Origin: an uncultured Bacteroidales bacterium | Lineage (GTDB): Bacteria > Bacteroidota > Bacteroidia > Bacteroidales > ML635J-15 | Direction of reading: 5' to 3' | Assembly (NCBI GenBank): GCA_937982115.1 | Contig: CALJNE010000023.1 | Span: 1-37,547 of the forward strand | Length of the DNA stretch: 37,547 nucleotides | Shown here: positions 16,183 to 24,550 of the stretch, in pieces | How positions within the stretch are numbered: position 1 is the stretch's first letter | Layout of the letters: each line of letters opens with the position of its first letter | The notes under the pieces: generated by a model | What the model was told of the DNA's origin: nothing | Database searches by the model: none | The model's input: only the letters and a program-made list of their open reading frames with translations | Program-made: the position numbers and the translations under genes

Positions 16183-17577
16183 TTAGTTTTTTGCCGAAAT
16201 CATTCCAAGCCCTGATGAATAAGAAATAACTTTTTCTTGATTTAATGCAACCGGAAAAGCGTCAGGAAAATCTTCAGTTGCCAGTCGTAGAAAATAATTT
16301 GTTTGGGCAGGATCGTTGTGAGGAAAGATTAAATATTTATAGTATTTACCATCAAAAATTTCAATGGCATCAGTATAATTTTTCAGTTCAAAACTACGAT
16401 CTTCTATTGGTTTTAATGCAGAACGAATTTGAATATAAAACATAATTTCGCCGTCCGGTATGTAGCTTTGTTTATTAGTGTCTTGGGAATTTTTGTTCTT
16501 TTTTTGTTCTTTCTCGAAGCTTTTCTCGGCTTTACGTTCATTTTTTCGTTGTTGTCTTTCAATCGCTTTTCGGTCTGAAGGGCTCAACTGACTTTCGTCA
16601 GTAATATTTACTGTACGCCCCGTGTTTATCAATGAAAAATTAACGTACTTTTTAGGATTGTATTGGATGTCGAAGAGTAATTTTCTTAAGTTTTCGGCAG
16701 ATTGTTCAAGTTCTTTAGCAAGTTTATCATCCTGAACTAATTGGCCAATTGATCCCTCGCCGGCATTGATTTTATCCATCAAAGAATTGAACTTGGTAAG
16801 AGCAGCATTAGCTTCGATAACAGTTTTTGAAATTTCGAGAGCTGCCAAAGTATCTGAAAAACTTGAAAGATTGTCGAAAATATTATTAAGATGCTCCGCA
16901 TTATCACTAAGTGTACGTGTAAGATATTCAACATTCGAGATTATTTTTGCAAGGCTTCCTGACTCTGTTCGTAACCACCCGTCAACAGTACTTGCCGAAC
17001 TTTCGATATAAACAAGCGTTGATTTTATGCTTGCAAAACTTTTTTCGAGATTAGCTCTGGTATTTTCGTTGAAAATATATCGTATTACGGTAATTGCCCG
17101 AGTGAGCTCTTCCATTAAGTCTTCTGCTTGTTTTTTTATTGGCAGCATTTGATAGCTTACCTGATCTTTTAGGCTTTGTTCAACCTCTCCAATAAGAATA
17201 TCTCCGGGTTTATGGGAAGTTTTTCTTTGACTGAAAATTAATTCAATTCCTTTAGTTCCCATCAAGTCCATACTGTAAATACGAGCTATTGTGGAATCCG
17301 GAAGTAAAAATTCATTCGAAATATCAATTTTTACAAGTAATTGATAGTTTTTTTCCGGTAAGAAAGTAATTTCCGTAACCTGACCTACTTTGTATCCATT
17401 AACAGTAACAACACTTGATTCATTTAAGCCCTCAATTCGGTCGTAGTAAATAAAATACGAATTTGTCTTTTTAAGCAGATTAGAACCTTTAAGAAAATAA
17501 AAACCGAAATATGTTACAGCTACTATTGCCAATCCAATAAAGCCATAAAAAACATATTTCTTACTTGTTGACGACAT
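16183..17577 (-). CDS. MCE/MlaD-family lipid-transport protein with a C-terminal SPOR-like domain
   Basis: Membrane-anchored periplasmic protein of the MCE (MlaD) family, whose members form hexameric rings that pass phospholipids between the membranes. One membrane helix (10-29) is followed by the MCE domain (~35-117: YYDRIEGLNESSVVTVNGYK, VGQVTEI, MDLMGTKGIEL) and a long helical region (~135-305) that probably forms the MCE tunnel. A basic low-complexity linker (335-372) leads to a SPOR-like domain (376-454: FYIQIRSA, DGKYYKYLI, DFPDAFPVA). The same kind of domain ends the neighbouring amidase. The start overlaps the amidase 3' end by 17 bp, so the two are coupled. The partner ABC subunits (MlaE/MlaF type) are not in this window. 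Family call firm; the SPOR-like call is by motif. Confidence 0.85.
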   Translation of the reverse strand: MSSTSKKYVFYGFIGLAIVAVTYFGFYFLKGSNLLKKTNSYFIYYDRIEGLNESSVVTVNGYKVGQVTEITFLPEKNYQLLVKIDISNEFLLPDSTIARIYSMDLMGTKGIELIFSQRKTSHKPGDILIGEVEQSLKDQVSYQMLPIKKQAEDLMEELTRAITVIRYIFNENTRANLEKSFASIKSTLVYIESSASTVDGWLRTESGSLAKIISNVEYLTRTLSDNAEHLNNIFDNLSSFSDTLAALEISKTVIEANAALTKFNSLMDKINAGEGSIGQLVQDDKLAKELEQSAENLRKLLFDIQYNPKKYVNFSLINTGRTVNITDESQLSPSDRKAIERQQRKNERKAEKSFEKEQKKNKNSQDTNKQSYIPDGEIMFYIQIRSALKPIEDRSFELKNYTDAIEIFDGKYYKYLIFPHNDPAQTNYFLRLATEDFPDAFPVALNQEKVISYSSGLGMISAKN

Positions 17578-18862
17578 TTTTATTTTTAATTTCTTTTCTT
17601 GCTTCGTCTAAACTTATTCTTTTACCATTTTTAAATGCAATAATAAAACTGTCGGGAAAGTCGGCTTTGACTTTTTTATGCAATGCAACAATTTTATCGT
17701 AATCCGTTTCATTTCCTACAGTATATTTATATATTCCATCATGCAAATATACATCAACATTTTGATATGATTTAAAATTTTGCGGAATTAATTCAATTTT
17801 TTTTGAGGAAGTTTTAATTTGAATTTTGAAAACTATCTCATCTGTATTAGTTGTCAAATTTGCCTCAGCAGTTTTGTCAGCTGAAGTAGTGGACTGAGTA
17901 TCTTTTGGTTTTTCCTTTGATGAATTTGTATTTGCATTATTTGCCACATTAGTTTGATTTTTATTAGCCTGATTAGTTTTTGGCTGTTCGGGTTGATTAT
18001 TTCTGTATGTGTTTTCTTGTTTATCAACAGGTTTATTATTTTTATTATATTTATAATCTTCTGTAATACCATTATCTTCGTATTTATTTTTATAATTAAC
18101 AAAAGCTTCAAACATTGCTATTGCTAATTCTTCCTGTCCCTCGGCTGAATCAAGATATTTTTCTTCTTCGGGATTTGATATAAAGCCAAGCTCTACCAGT
18201 ACAGAAGGCATTGTCGTGCGCCACAACACCAGAAAACCTGCTTGTTTAACTCCTCTGTCAAATCGTTTGAGAGATTTTGTGAATTTATCCTGTAAACTTT
18301 GAGCAAATAATAAAGATTGACTTAGATTCGCATTTTGATATAAACTAAAGATTATATTAGTTTCGGGATCATTTGGATCGTAACCATCATATTTTTCGAG
18401 GTAATTATCTTCTTTCAAGATAACAGAATTTTCGAGTTTTGCAACCTGCAGGTTAGCACCTGATTTGTCCGGTCCCATTACAAAAGTTTCGGCTCCGTAT
18501 GGCTGGCTGCTTGTCGAAGCATTAACATGCACACAAATAAAAAGATCTGCATTATTTTTATTTGCGATATCAGCTCTTTTATATAATTCTACAAATCTGT
18601 CGTCCTTACGAGTATAAATCACTTTAATATTAGGATAATTTTTTTCGATAAGTTCTCCAAATTTCAGAGATACTGCTAAAGTAATGTCTTTTTCTTTTGA
18701 GAATTTTCCAACTGCTCCTGGGTCAGAACCTCCATGTCCGGGGTCAATTACCACAGTACGAATTTTCATTTTACCATCGCCTTGTGAGAATAAAGTAGCA
18801 GGAATGAAATAAGTTAGCGTAAGGAGAAGTATTAAAACATATAATTTTTCAGCTTTAATCAT
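17561..18862 (-). CDS. N-acetylmuramoyl-L-alanine amidase (Amidase_3) with SPOR-like tail
   Basis: Zinc-dependent periplasmic amidase that cuts between N-acetylmuramic acid and the stem peptide of peptidoglycan, typically for daughter-cell separation. Signal peptide 1-26; catalytic domain ~34-257 with zinc ligands H43 (DPGHGG), E57 (SKEKDI) and H112 (CVHVNAS), and catalytic E224 (LVELGFISN). A ~45-residue insert near 128-175 is in the position of the regulatory helix of AmiC-type enzymes. An Asn/Lys/Thr-rich linker (~260-340) leads to a SPOR-like domain (342-425: FKIQIKTSSKK, DGIYKYTVG, DFPDSFIIAF, KRISLDEAR). First gene of the amidase-MCE unit; its start is 16 bp from the lptD start on the other strand. 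Confidence 0.92.
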   Translation of the reverse strand: MIKAEKLYVLILLLTLTYFIPATLFSQGDGKMKIRTVVIDPGHGGSDPGAVGKFSKEKDITLAVSLKFGELIEKNYPNIKVIYTRKDDRFVELYKRADIANKNNADLFICVHVNASTSSQPYGAETFVMGPDKSGANLQVAKLENSVILKEDNYLEKYDGYDPNDPETNIIFSLYQNANLSQSLLFAQSLQDKFTKSLKRFDRGVKQAGFLVLWRTTMPSVLVELGFISNPEEEKYLDSAEGQEELAIAMFEAFVNYKNKYEDNGITEDYKYNKNNKPVDKQENTYRNNQPEQPKTNQANKNQTNVANNANTNSSKEKPKDTQSTTSADKTAEANLTTNTDEIVFKIQIKTSSKKIELIPQNFKSYQNVDVYLHDGIYKYTVGNETDYDKIVALHKKVKADFPDSFIIAFKNGKRISLDEARKEIKNKNVVNK

Positions 18863-18878
18863 ATTCTATTATTTTTAT

Positions 18879-21581
18879 ATGAAGCTTTTTTTTACTTTTG
18901 ACAAAAATTTTTCATTGAACAAATTTAGTAAGTTTAAATATTATTTTTTACTAAAACTTTCCGTGTTATTAACATGGTTTTGTGTATTTTATTTTCCAAA
19001 CAAAGCCGGTTGCAATATTCATACCATATATTTTCATGACTTAATTGCATTTAAAAATTACATTCTTCCATTGGATGACACAATAAAAAATAGTCCCAGT
19101 ACCGATACAATAAAAATAAATACTACCGACACTTTGCCTTTACCCACGAAAAAGAATAAGGATAACAATAATCAAAAAATGAATTTGGATTATCCGGTTT
19201 ATTACAATGCAACCGATTCAATAATAATTGATTTTGTGAATCAAAAAGCATATTTATACGGCAAAGCTGTTTTGATTTATGAAAGTGTTAATTTAACTTC
19301 AGAATTTATGAGTCTTGACTTCAACAACAATGAAGTTTATGCACACGGAATTACTGGAGCTGACGGAAAAATAATAGGGAAGCCTGAATTTAAAGACGGC
19401 GATGAAACATTTGTTGCCGATACTATCAGGTATAATTTTAAGTCAAAAAAAGGTATTATTAAAAATGTTATTACCGAATTTGAAGGAAGTTTTTTACATG
19501 GTTCAAAAACAAAACTTCAGCCAAACAAGCATGTACATATAATTGACGGGAAATTCACAACCTGTGATTTAGAACATCCTCACTATTATTTTAGAATATC
19601 AAAAGCAATAGTTATTCCCGAAGACAAGATTGTTAGTGGTCCGGCGTATTTAGTCATTGAAGATATTCCAACCCCACTTGGCATTCCATTCGGATTTTTT
19701 CCAAACAAAAAAGGTGGTACTTCCGGAGTGATTATTCCGGAATTCGGAGACGAAGACAATAGAGGATTTTTCCTCAGAAACGGAGGATATTATTGGGCTA
19801 TAAGCGAAAAAGCCGATTTAACAATACTCGGAGATATTTATTCCAAAGGTAGTTGGGGATTAGGATTTATGTCGAATTACAAAGTAAGGTATAAATATTC
19901 AGGAAGATTAGATTTTAAATATAACAAAAATGTTTTTGGCGTTCGTGATATAAACCAAACTAAAGACGATATGTATGCTTTCAGGTGGAAATTTAATCAA
20001 GACCCAAAAGCATGGCCTAATGCAAATTTTACTGCTGACGTTAACATTTCCAGTGCTAAATTCGACAGATATAATTCGTATAGTGCAAATAATTACATGT
20101 CCACCAACAAACAATCCAGTATTTCGTTAACAAAATCTTTCCCAAATTCACCGTTTAACATGACTTTAGCCTTACGTCAAACTCAAAATAATGCTACTCA
20201 TAAAATTGATTTAACCCTGCCTGATTTCAGTCTAAACATGAATAGAATTTATCCGCTAAAACGTAAAGTACAGGTCGGGCAATCAAAATTTTACGAAAAA
20301 ATCGGAGTTTCATATACAATGAATGCAACCAACAGGATCTCAACTACAGACACAGCATTCTTTGCTCTCGGTTTTCAAAATTTCACCAACGGATTTAATC
20401 ATAGGATTCCGGTAACAACATCTTTTAAATTTCTGAAATATACCACAATTGCTCCGAGCTTCACTTACACAGAAAGATGGTATTTTAAAGCACTCAATAA
20501 ATTCTGGGACTACGACCAAAACACTATTGTTTATGATTATTACACTAAGTTTTCGAGGGTTTACGATTATAATTTCTCGGTAAATTGGTCAACTCAATTG
20601 TTTGGGACTTTTAATTATAAAAGAGGTAAAATAAAAGCTATTCGTCATGTTGTAAATCCTTCAATAAGTTACAGTTATTTACCGGATTTCGGAAAAGAAA
20701 AATACAATTATTATGATTCTTTCTCCAGAATTGTTTATAATGCCAACACCGGTCAATATGATACACTAAGCTACATATATGCAAGATTTGAAGGGTTACC
20801 TTATGGAGTTCCTGCCAGAGGTGGTGCAGGATCAGTGAATTTTAACTTAGGAAATAATCTTGAAATGAAATTGAGAAATCCCAATGACACAATAAATCCC
20901 GACAGAAAGGTTAAAATTCTTGAAAGTTTAAATTTTTCTACCAGTTATAATATTTTCGCAGATAGTTTGAATTGGTCGCCTGTAAATATTAGTGGGAGAA
21001 CAAGGATTAAGTTTCTTGATCTTAATTTTAACGGGACACTCGACCCATATATGGTTGTACCAAATTTAACCGGAACAAGCGGAATTAGAGTTAATAGACT
21101 TCTGGTTTCCGAAACCGGACAATTGTTTAGGTTAACAACAGCTAATCTAAATGTTGGTTTTTCATTGAATTCTCACAAAGCAGAACAAAAAAATACTCAA
21201 ACTGAGCAATATTCGGTATTGTACGGATTCCCCGACAGCTATGTTGATTTTGATATACCCTGGAATTTCAGAATAAATTATACTTTGAGATATGCAAAGC
21301 CATATTTTGAGTCAAACATCACACAGACATTGAATTTTTCCGGCGATTTTAGTCTCACAAAAAAATGGAAAATATCATTTACTTCGGGATATGATTTTGT
21401 TAAAAAAGCAGCTACCTACACTACTATTGATGTTTACAGAGATTTACATTGCTGGGAGGCAAGTTTACACATGATTCCTTTTGGGCAACATAAAGCTTAT
21501 ATGTTCCAGATAAATGTTAAAGCCCAAATGCTCAAAGATCTAAAACTTGCTAAACGCAGAAGCTGGTTTGATAATTTCTAA
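18879..21581 (+). CDS. lptD: LptD-like LPS-assembly outer-membrane protein
   Basis: Outer-membrane barrel that inserts lipopolysaccharide into the outer leaflet. A hydrophobic segment at ~21-39 is the signal peptide, followed by a low-complexity linker to ~105. The OstA/LptA-type jellyroll spans ~110-230 (DSIIIDFVNQKAYLYGKA, EFMSLDFNNNEVYAHG), then the conserved TTCDLEHPHYYFR with C229 and the barrel entry IPTPLGIPFGFFPNKKGGTSG; the beta-barrel fills ~250-900 and ends WFDNF. The length of 900 is usual for Bacteroidota. The ATG at 18879 leaves a long n-region before the hydrophobic core; a TTG at 18915 would give a more ordinary signal peptide, and a TACTTTTG box at 18893-18900 would fit that start, so the start is uncertain. 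Confidence 0.85.
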   Translation: MKLFFTFDKNFSLNKFSKFKYYFLLKLSVLLTWFCVFYFPNKAGCNIHTIYFHDLIAFKNYILPLDDTIKNSPSTDTIKINTTDTLPLPTKKNKDNNNQKMNLDYPVYYNATDSIIIDFVNQKAYLYGKAVLIYESVNLTSEFMSLDFNNNEVYAHGITGADGKIIGKPEFKDGDETFVADTIRYNFKSKKGIIKNVITEFEGSFLHGSKTKLQPNKHVHIIDGKFTTCDLEHPHYYFRISKAIVIPEDKIVSGPAYLVIEDIPTPLGIPFGFFPNKKGGTSGVIIPEFGDEDNRGFFLRNGGYYWAISEKADLTILGDIYSKGSWGLGFMSNYKVRYKYSGRLDFKYNKNVFGVRDINQTKDDMYAFRWKFNQDPKAWPNANFTADVNISSAKFDRYNSYSANNYMSTNKQSSISLTKSFPNSPFNMTLALRQTQNNATHKIDLTLPDFSLNMNRIYPLKRKVQVGQSKFYEKIGVSYTMNATNRISTTDTAFFALGFQNFTNGFNHRIPVTTSFKFLKYTTIAPSFTYTERWYFKALNKFWDYDQNTIVYDYYTKFSRVYDYNFSVNWSTQLFGTFNYKRGKIKAIRHVVNPSISYSYLPDFGKEKYNYYDSFSRIVYNANTGQYDTLSYIYARFEGLPYGVPARGGAGSVNFNLGNNLEMKLRNPNDTINPDRKVKILESLNFSTSYNIFADSLNWSPVNISGRTRIKFLDLNFNGTLDPYMVVPNLTGTSGIRVNRLLVSETGQLFRLTTANLNVGFSLNSHKAEQKNTQTEQYSVLYGFPDSYVDFDIPWNFRINYTLRYAKPYFESNITQTLNFSGDFSLTKKWKISFTSGYDFVKKAATYTTIDVYRDLHCWEASLHMIPFGQHKAYMFQINVKAQMLKDLKLAKRRSWFDNF

Positions 21582-21584
21582 AGC

Positions 21585-21620
21585 AAAAAAGCTGAATGCC
21601 GGGCGACATTTCAGCTTTTT
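21585..21620 (+). terminator. Rho-independent terminator after lptD
   Basis: AAAAAGCTGAATG and CATTTCAGCTTTTT pair around the loop CCGGGCGA, with one unpaired base, followed by T-runs. It begins 4 bp after the lptD stop codon. Confidence 0.75.
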
Positions 21621-21669
21621 AAAAACCACATTGGAGGTTAAATGCTGAGGTAATTAAGATTTTATGAGG

Positions 21670-22137
21670 TCAAATTTTTATTCTAAATACCTGAAAATTA
21701 TTTGAATCTATATAAATATGTAAAATATAAGTGCCTTTTTCAAGATTTTTAAAACATATCTTTTGTATTTCCATTGTTATTTCACCATTTGATATTTCCT
21801 TTCCGTTTGAATTAAAAATAGAATATTTCACCGGAGTAAAAAATTCTGTATTGGAAGTCAGTGTAACGACACATGAACTTTCTCTGTCTCGGCCTATAGT
21901 AAAACTTAAATTGGTAAATGTTGGATTAGTTATTTCCAGAATATCAATATAATTTGAGCCGTATGTAAAATTACCTGTTTCAGCTTCCGAACTTAATGAA
22001 AATCCAGAATTTGTTGAACTACTGGCAAATAAGTGGTTTTCTTGTGCTAAACCTGCTTTAATTGAGAAAGCTATTGTGAGTAAAACTAAACCTACTGTTT
22101 TCATAACTTCTATTTTTATGTAACCAAAGTTAAGCAA
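21670..22137 (-). CDS. Small secreted protein with a sorting-domain-like C-terminus
   Basis: Function unknown. The ATG at 22104 (residue 12) gives a clean signal peptide (MKTVGLVLLTIAFSIKAGLAQ) and is the likelier start; the upstream ATG adds 11 non-hydrophobic residues. After the signal come a Ser/Asn-rich stretch and a beta-rich region. The C-terminal YSIFNSNGKEISNG, LEKGTYILHIYI and FQVFRIKI follow the pattern of a T9SS type A sorting domain, so about all that is left of the mature protein is a short head plus a sorting-like domain. It could be a small surface protein or the relic of a larger one. It is alone on its strand, convergent with lptD. Confidence 0.65.
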   Translation of the reverse strand: MLNFGYIKIEVMKTVGLVLLTIAFSIKAGLAQENHLFASSSTNSGFSLSSEAETGNFTYGSNYIDILEITNPTFTNLSFTIGRDRESSCVVTLTSNTEFFTPVKYSIFNSNGKEISNGEITMEIQKICFKNLEKGTYILHIYIDSNNFQVFRIKI

Positions 22138-22336
22138 AGTGCAGACTCAAAAACAAACGATTGATATACGAAAAAAAGACGAATATATAATTTATTAAAA
22201 AATCAACTTAGTCGAAAATTAATGATGTATTACATTTATATACATTTATCGGTGTAACTTGCTTTTTGTAGAAAATTAACCAAATATTACACTACGAGAT
22301 TTTAATAAAAACTAAATAAAAGCTAAAATTTTATCC

Positions 22337-22780
22337 TTATTTTTTAAAAATGTACAAATTCCCAAAATAATTAAGGTCGGAATCCAGTAAAACCACAAAT
22401 TTTCCTTCTGTATTTTTATCGGATGTAAACTTATAAATTGTTTGCTTCAGGTTGTTATCAATTAATATTTCGGAATTGACGGGAATAAGATTATTTTCTT
22501 TATCCACATAAAATAATTGATAGCTGCAATACAAACAGCCGTCGAGTTGAGCCAAAACAATATAATATGTTTTATAGTCTATATTTATTTCTTCGCCCAC
22601 TAATGGCTCTGCAATCGAAATTTTTCCTTGAGTATGACTTACAAGTGAGTATCCTCTGTCGCTATAGGATTGTAATGTTTTTTGTGTTAATTCTTTAAAA
22701 GAAGCTGTTTGAGACAGTGTAGCATTGTAGGTAAAAACTAACAAAAACAATCCGAAAACAATTGAATGAAAATTTTTCAT
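22337..22780 (-). CDS. Hypothetical secreted protein
   Basis: 147 residues, family not recognised. A signal peptide is clear (MKNFHSIVFGLFLLVFTYNATLS, cleavage near LSQ-TA). The mature part has alternating strands, a C-x-x-C pair in DGCLYCSYQ (possible disulfide), and a strand-rich C-terminal half ending NYFGNLYIFKK. The gene lies 31 bp downstream of the rRNA methyltransferase gene on the same strand and may be co-transcribed. The 199 bp between it and the next gene downstream (22138-22336) is AT-rich and holds nothing recognisable. Confidence 0.6.
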   Translation of the reverse strand: MKNFHSIVFGLFLLVFTYNATLSQTASFKELTQKTLQSYSDRGYSLVSHTQGKISIAEPLVGEEINIDYKTYYIVLAQLDGCLYCSYQLFYVDKENNLIPVNSEILIDNNLKQTIYKFTSDKNTEGKFVVLLDSDLNYFGNLYIFKK

Positions 22781-22811
22781 AAATGAAATTTTTCACAAAT
22801 ATAAACAAAAA

Positions 22812-23615
22812 TTAAACCAAAAGTCGTTGACGAATAGCCTCATAAATAATTACACCCACCGAAACCGAAACATTAAGAGAATCATTTACGCCAAGCATAG
22901 GAATTTTAATCCTTTCATCGGAATTTTTTATCCAGAAATCTGTAAGGCCATAAGCTTCTGTACCAAAAACAACCGCAGTTTTCCCGCGATAGTCTATATT
23001 AAAATGATAATTTGAATTTTGTAATTCGGCAGCTAATATTTTAAAATTATTTGATTTAAGCCATTCATGAGCCGAATCGGAATCAGTTGAAATAATATTC
23101 ATATTAAAAACAGTCCCTATGCTGCTCCTTATGGTGTTTGGATTATAAATATCGGATTTTGGGTCACACACAATTATGTTTCTTACTCCTGCTCCATCAG
23201 CAATACGACAAACTGCTCCAAGATTACCGGGTTTTTCCACTGCTTCGAGAACTATTATCAGTTCTTTATCAGATAATTTTAAAGATCGAAAATTTTGTTC
23301 AGGGGTTTTCACAACTAGAACTATTCCGCCACTATTTTCGCGATAGGATATTTTTTTAAAAGCTTCGGCACTGCATTCATAAACCGGAATTTTATCCAAA
23401 GCTTGATTTATTTCTTTTTTTACTTGCTGAAAATTCGTAATATCTGCCGAATAAAATATTTTTTCGATACTAAGCCCGGCTTTCATGGCATTTCTAATTT
23501 CGTTAATCCCTTCAACTACAGCCATCCCGGTAGCTTTTCTGATTTTTGATTTTTCGATTAACTGAACAACCCGCTTAATATTATCGTTTTTGGGGCTTGT
23601 TAGAGATATTATCAT
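22812..23615 (-). CDS. SpoU/TrmH-family RNA 2'-O-ribose methyltransferase
   Basis: SAM-dependent enzyme of the SPOUT (trefoil-knot) class that methylates a ribose 2'-OH in rRNA or tRNA. An N-terminal L30e-like substrate-binding domain (~1-105) precedes the knot domain. Motif 1 is EKPGNLGAVCRIADGAG (126-142, with N131 and R137), motif 2 is VVFGTEAYGL (215-224), and motif 3 is IPMLGVNDSLNVSVS (238-252). At 267 residues it resembles 23S rRNA methyltransferases such as RlmB/TsnR-type proteins; the target nucleotide cannot be read from sequence. It is divergent from the class I methyltransferase gene with a 35-bp gap. Confidence 0.9.
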   Translation of the reverse strand: MIISLTSPKNDNIKRVVQLIEKSKIRKATGMAVVEGINEIRNAMKAGLSIEKIFYSADITNFQQVKKEINQALDKIPVYECSAEAFKKISYRENSGGIVLVVKTPEQNFRSLKLSDKELIIVLEAVEKPGNLGAVCRIADGAGVRNIIVCDPKSDIYNPNTIRSSIGTVFNMNIISTDSDSAHEWLKSNNFKILAAELQNSNYHFNIDYRGKTAVVFGTEAYGLTDFWIKNSDERIKIPMLGVNDSLNVSVSVGVIIYEAIRQRLLV

Positions 23616-23650
23616 AGCAATTATTATTTTTGTAAAAATATAAATAAAAA

Positions 23651-24550
23651 ATGAAAAGTGAACTTACCAATAAAATTTTAACTCCGGAAAGCTGGCAAGA
23701 TTATGAACTTATTGATTGTGGAAATTTCGAGAAGTTAGAAAGATTTGGAGAAATTATTCTTGCTCGTCCTGAACCACAAGCAATTTGGGATAAAACTTTA
23801 AGCGAAAAGCAATGGACAGACAGATTACATTCAAGATTCTTACTCGATATTCAAAATTCAAATGGAGAAAAAGGCATCTGGAAAAACTTAAAGAAAACTC
23901 CAAACAGCTGGAACATTAAATATGCTTACAAAACCATGAATTTAAGATTTATTTTAAAATTCAACACATTTAAACATATTGGTATTTTTCCGGAACAAGC
24001 CCCGAATTGGGATTTTATTTTTGACTCCATAAAATCACTAAATATTAAAGAACCATTGATTTTAAATTTATTTGCATATACGGGAGGTGCTTCGCTAGCT
24101 GCCTCAAGTGCCGGAGCTCGCGTATATCATGTAGATTCCGTAAAGCAAGTTATTAATCACGCAAATGAAAATGCAGAACTTTCAGAATTAAGTAAGATAC
24201 ATTGGATAGTTGAAGATGCAATGAAATTTGTGAAAAGACAGGTTAACAAAGGTGTAAAATACGACGGTATCATTCTTGATCCTCCTGCTTTTGGAAGAGG
24301 ACCAAATGGAGAAAAGTGGATTCTCGAAAAGCACTTGAACGAAATAATTAAGGATTGCAGCAAAATATTAAAAACGGAAAAGTCATTTTTAATTTTAAAT
24401 TTATACTCCCTCGGATGGTCGCCAGTATTAGCTGAAAATTTGATTAAACAAAATTTCGATTTCAACGAATTGGAATTTGGAGAACTGGTAATAAATGATT
24501 CTTTCGATAAAAAATTGCCATTAGGCATCTATGCCAGATTTCTGAGATAA
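23651..24550 (+). CDS. Class I SAM-dependent methyltransferase (RlmI/RlmK-like)
   Basis: 299 residues. Rossmann-fold methyltransferase with motif I LNLFAYTGGASLAAS (138-152), acidic D162 in YHVDSVKQ, and a motif IV-like ILDPPAFGRGPNGEKW (208-223). The DPPAF signature and overall plan resemble the COG1092 group of 23S rRNA m5C/m2G methyltransferases, but there is no PUA domain at the N-terminus; instead residues 1-110 form a separate alpha/beta region. An rRNA substrate is inferred. The 3' end overlaps the convergent O-antigen-ligase-like gene by 30 bp. Confidence 0.85.
   Translation: MKSELTNKILTPESWQDYELIDCGNFEKLERFGEIILARPEPQAIWDKTLSEKQWTDRLHSRFLLDIQNSNGEKGIWKNLKKTPNSWNIKYAYKTMNLRFILKFNTFKHIGIFPEQAPNWDFIFDSIKSLNIKEPLILNLFAYTGGASLAASSAGARVYHVDSVKQVINHANENAELSELSKIHWIVEDAMKFVKRQVNKGVKYDGIILDPPAFGRGPNGEKWILEKHLNEIIKDCSKILKTEKSFLILNLYSLGWSPVLAENLIKQNFDFNELEFGELVINDSFDKKLPLGIYARFLR

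Noticed and set aside
22138-22336. Possible small RNA or riboswitch in the 199-bp gap
   Set aside because: AT-rich with no convincing stem, promoter pair or known riboswitch motif.
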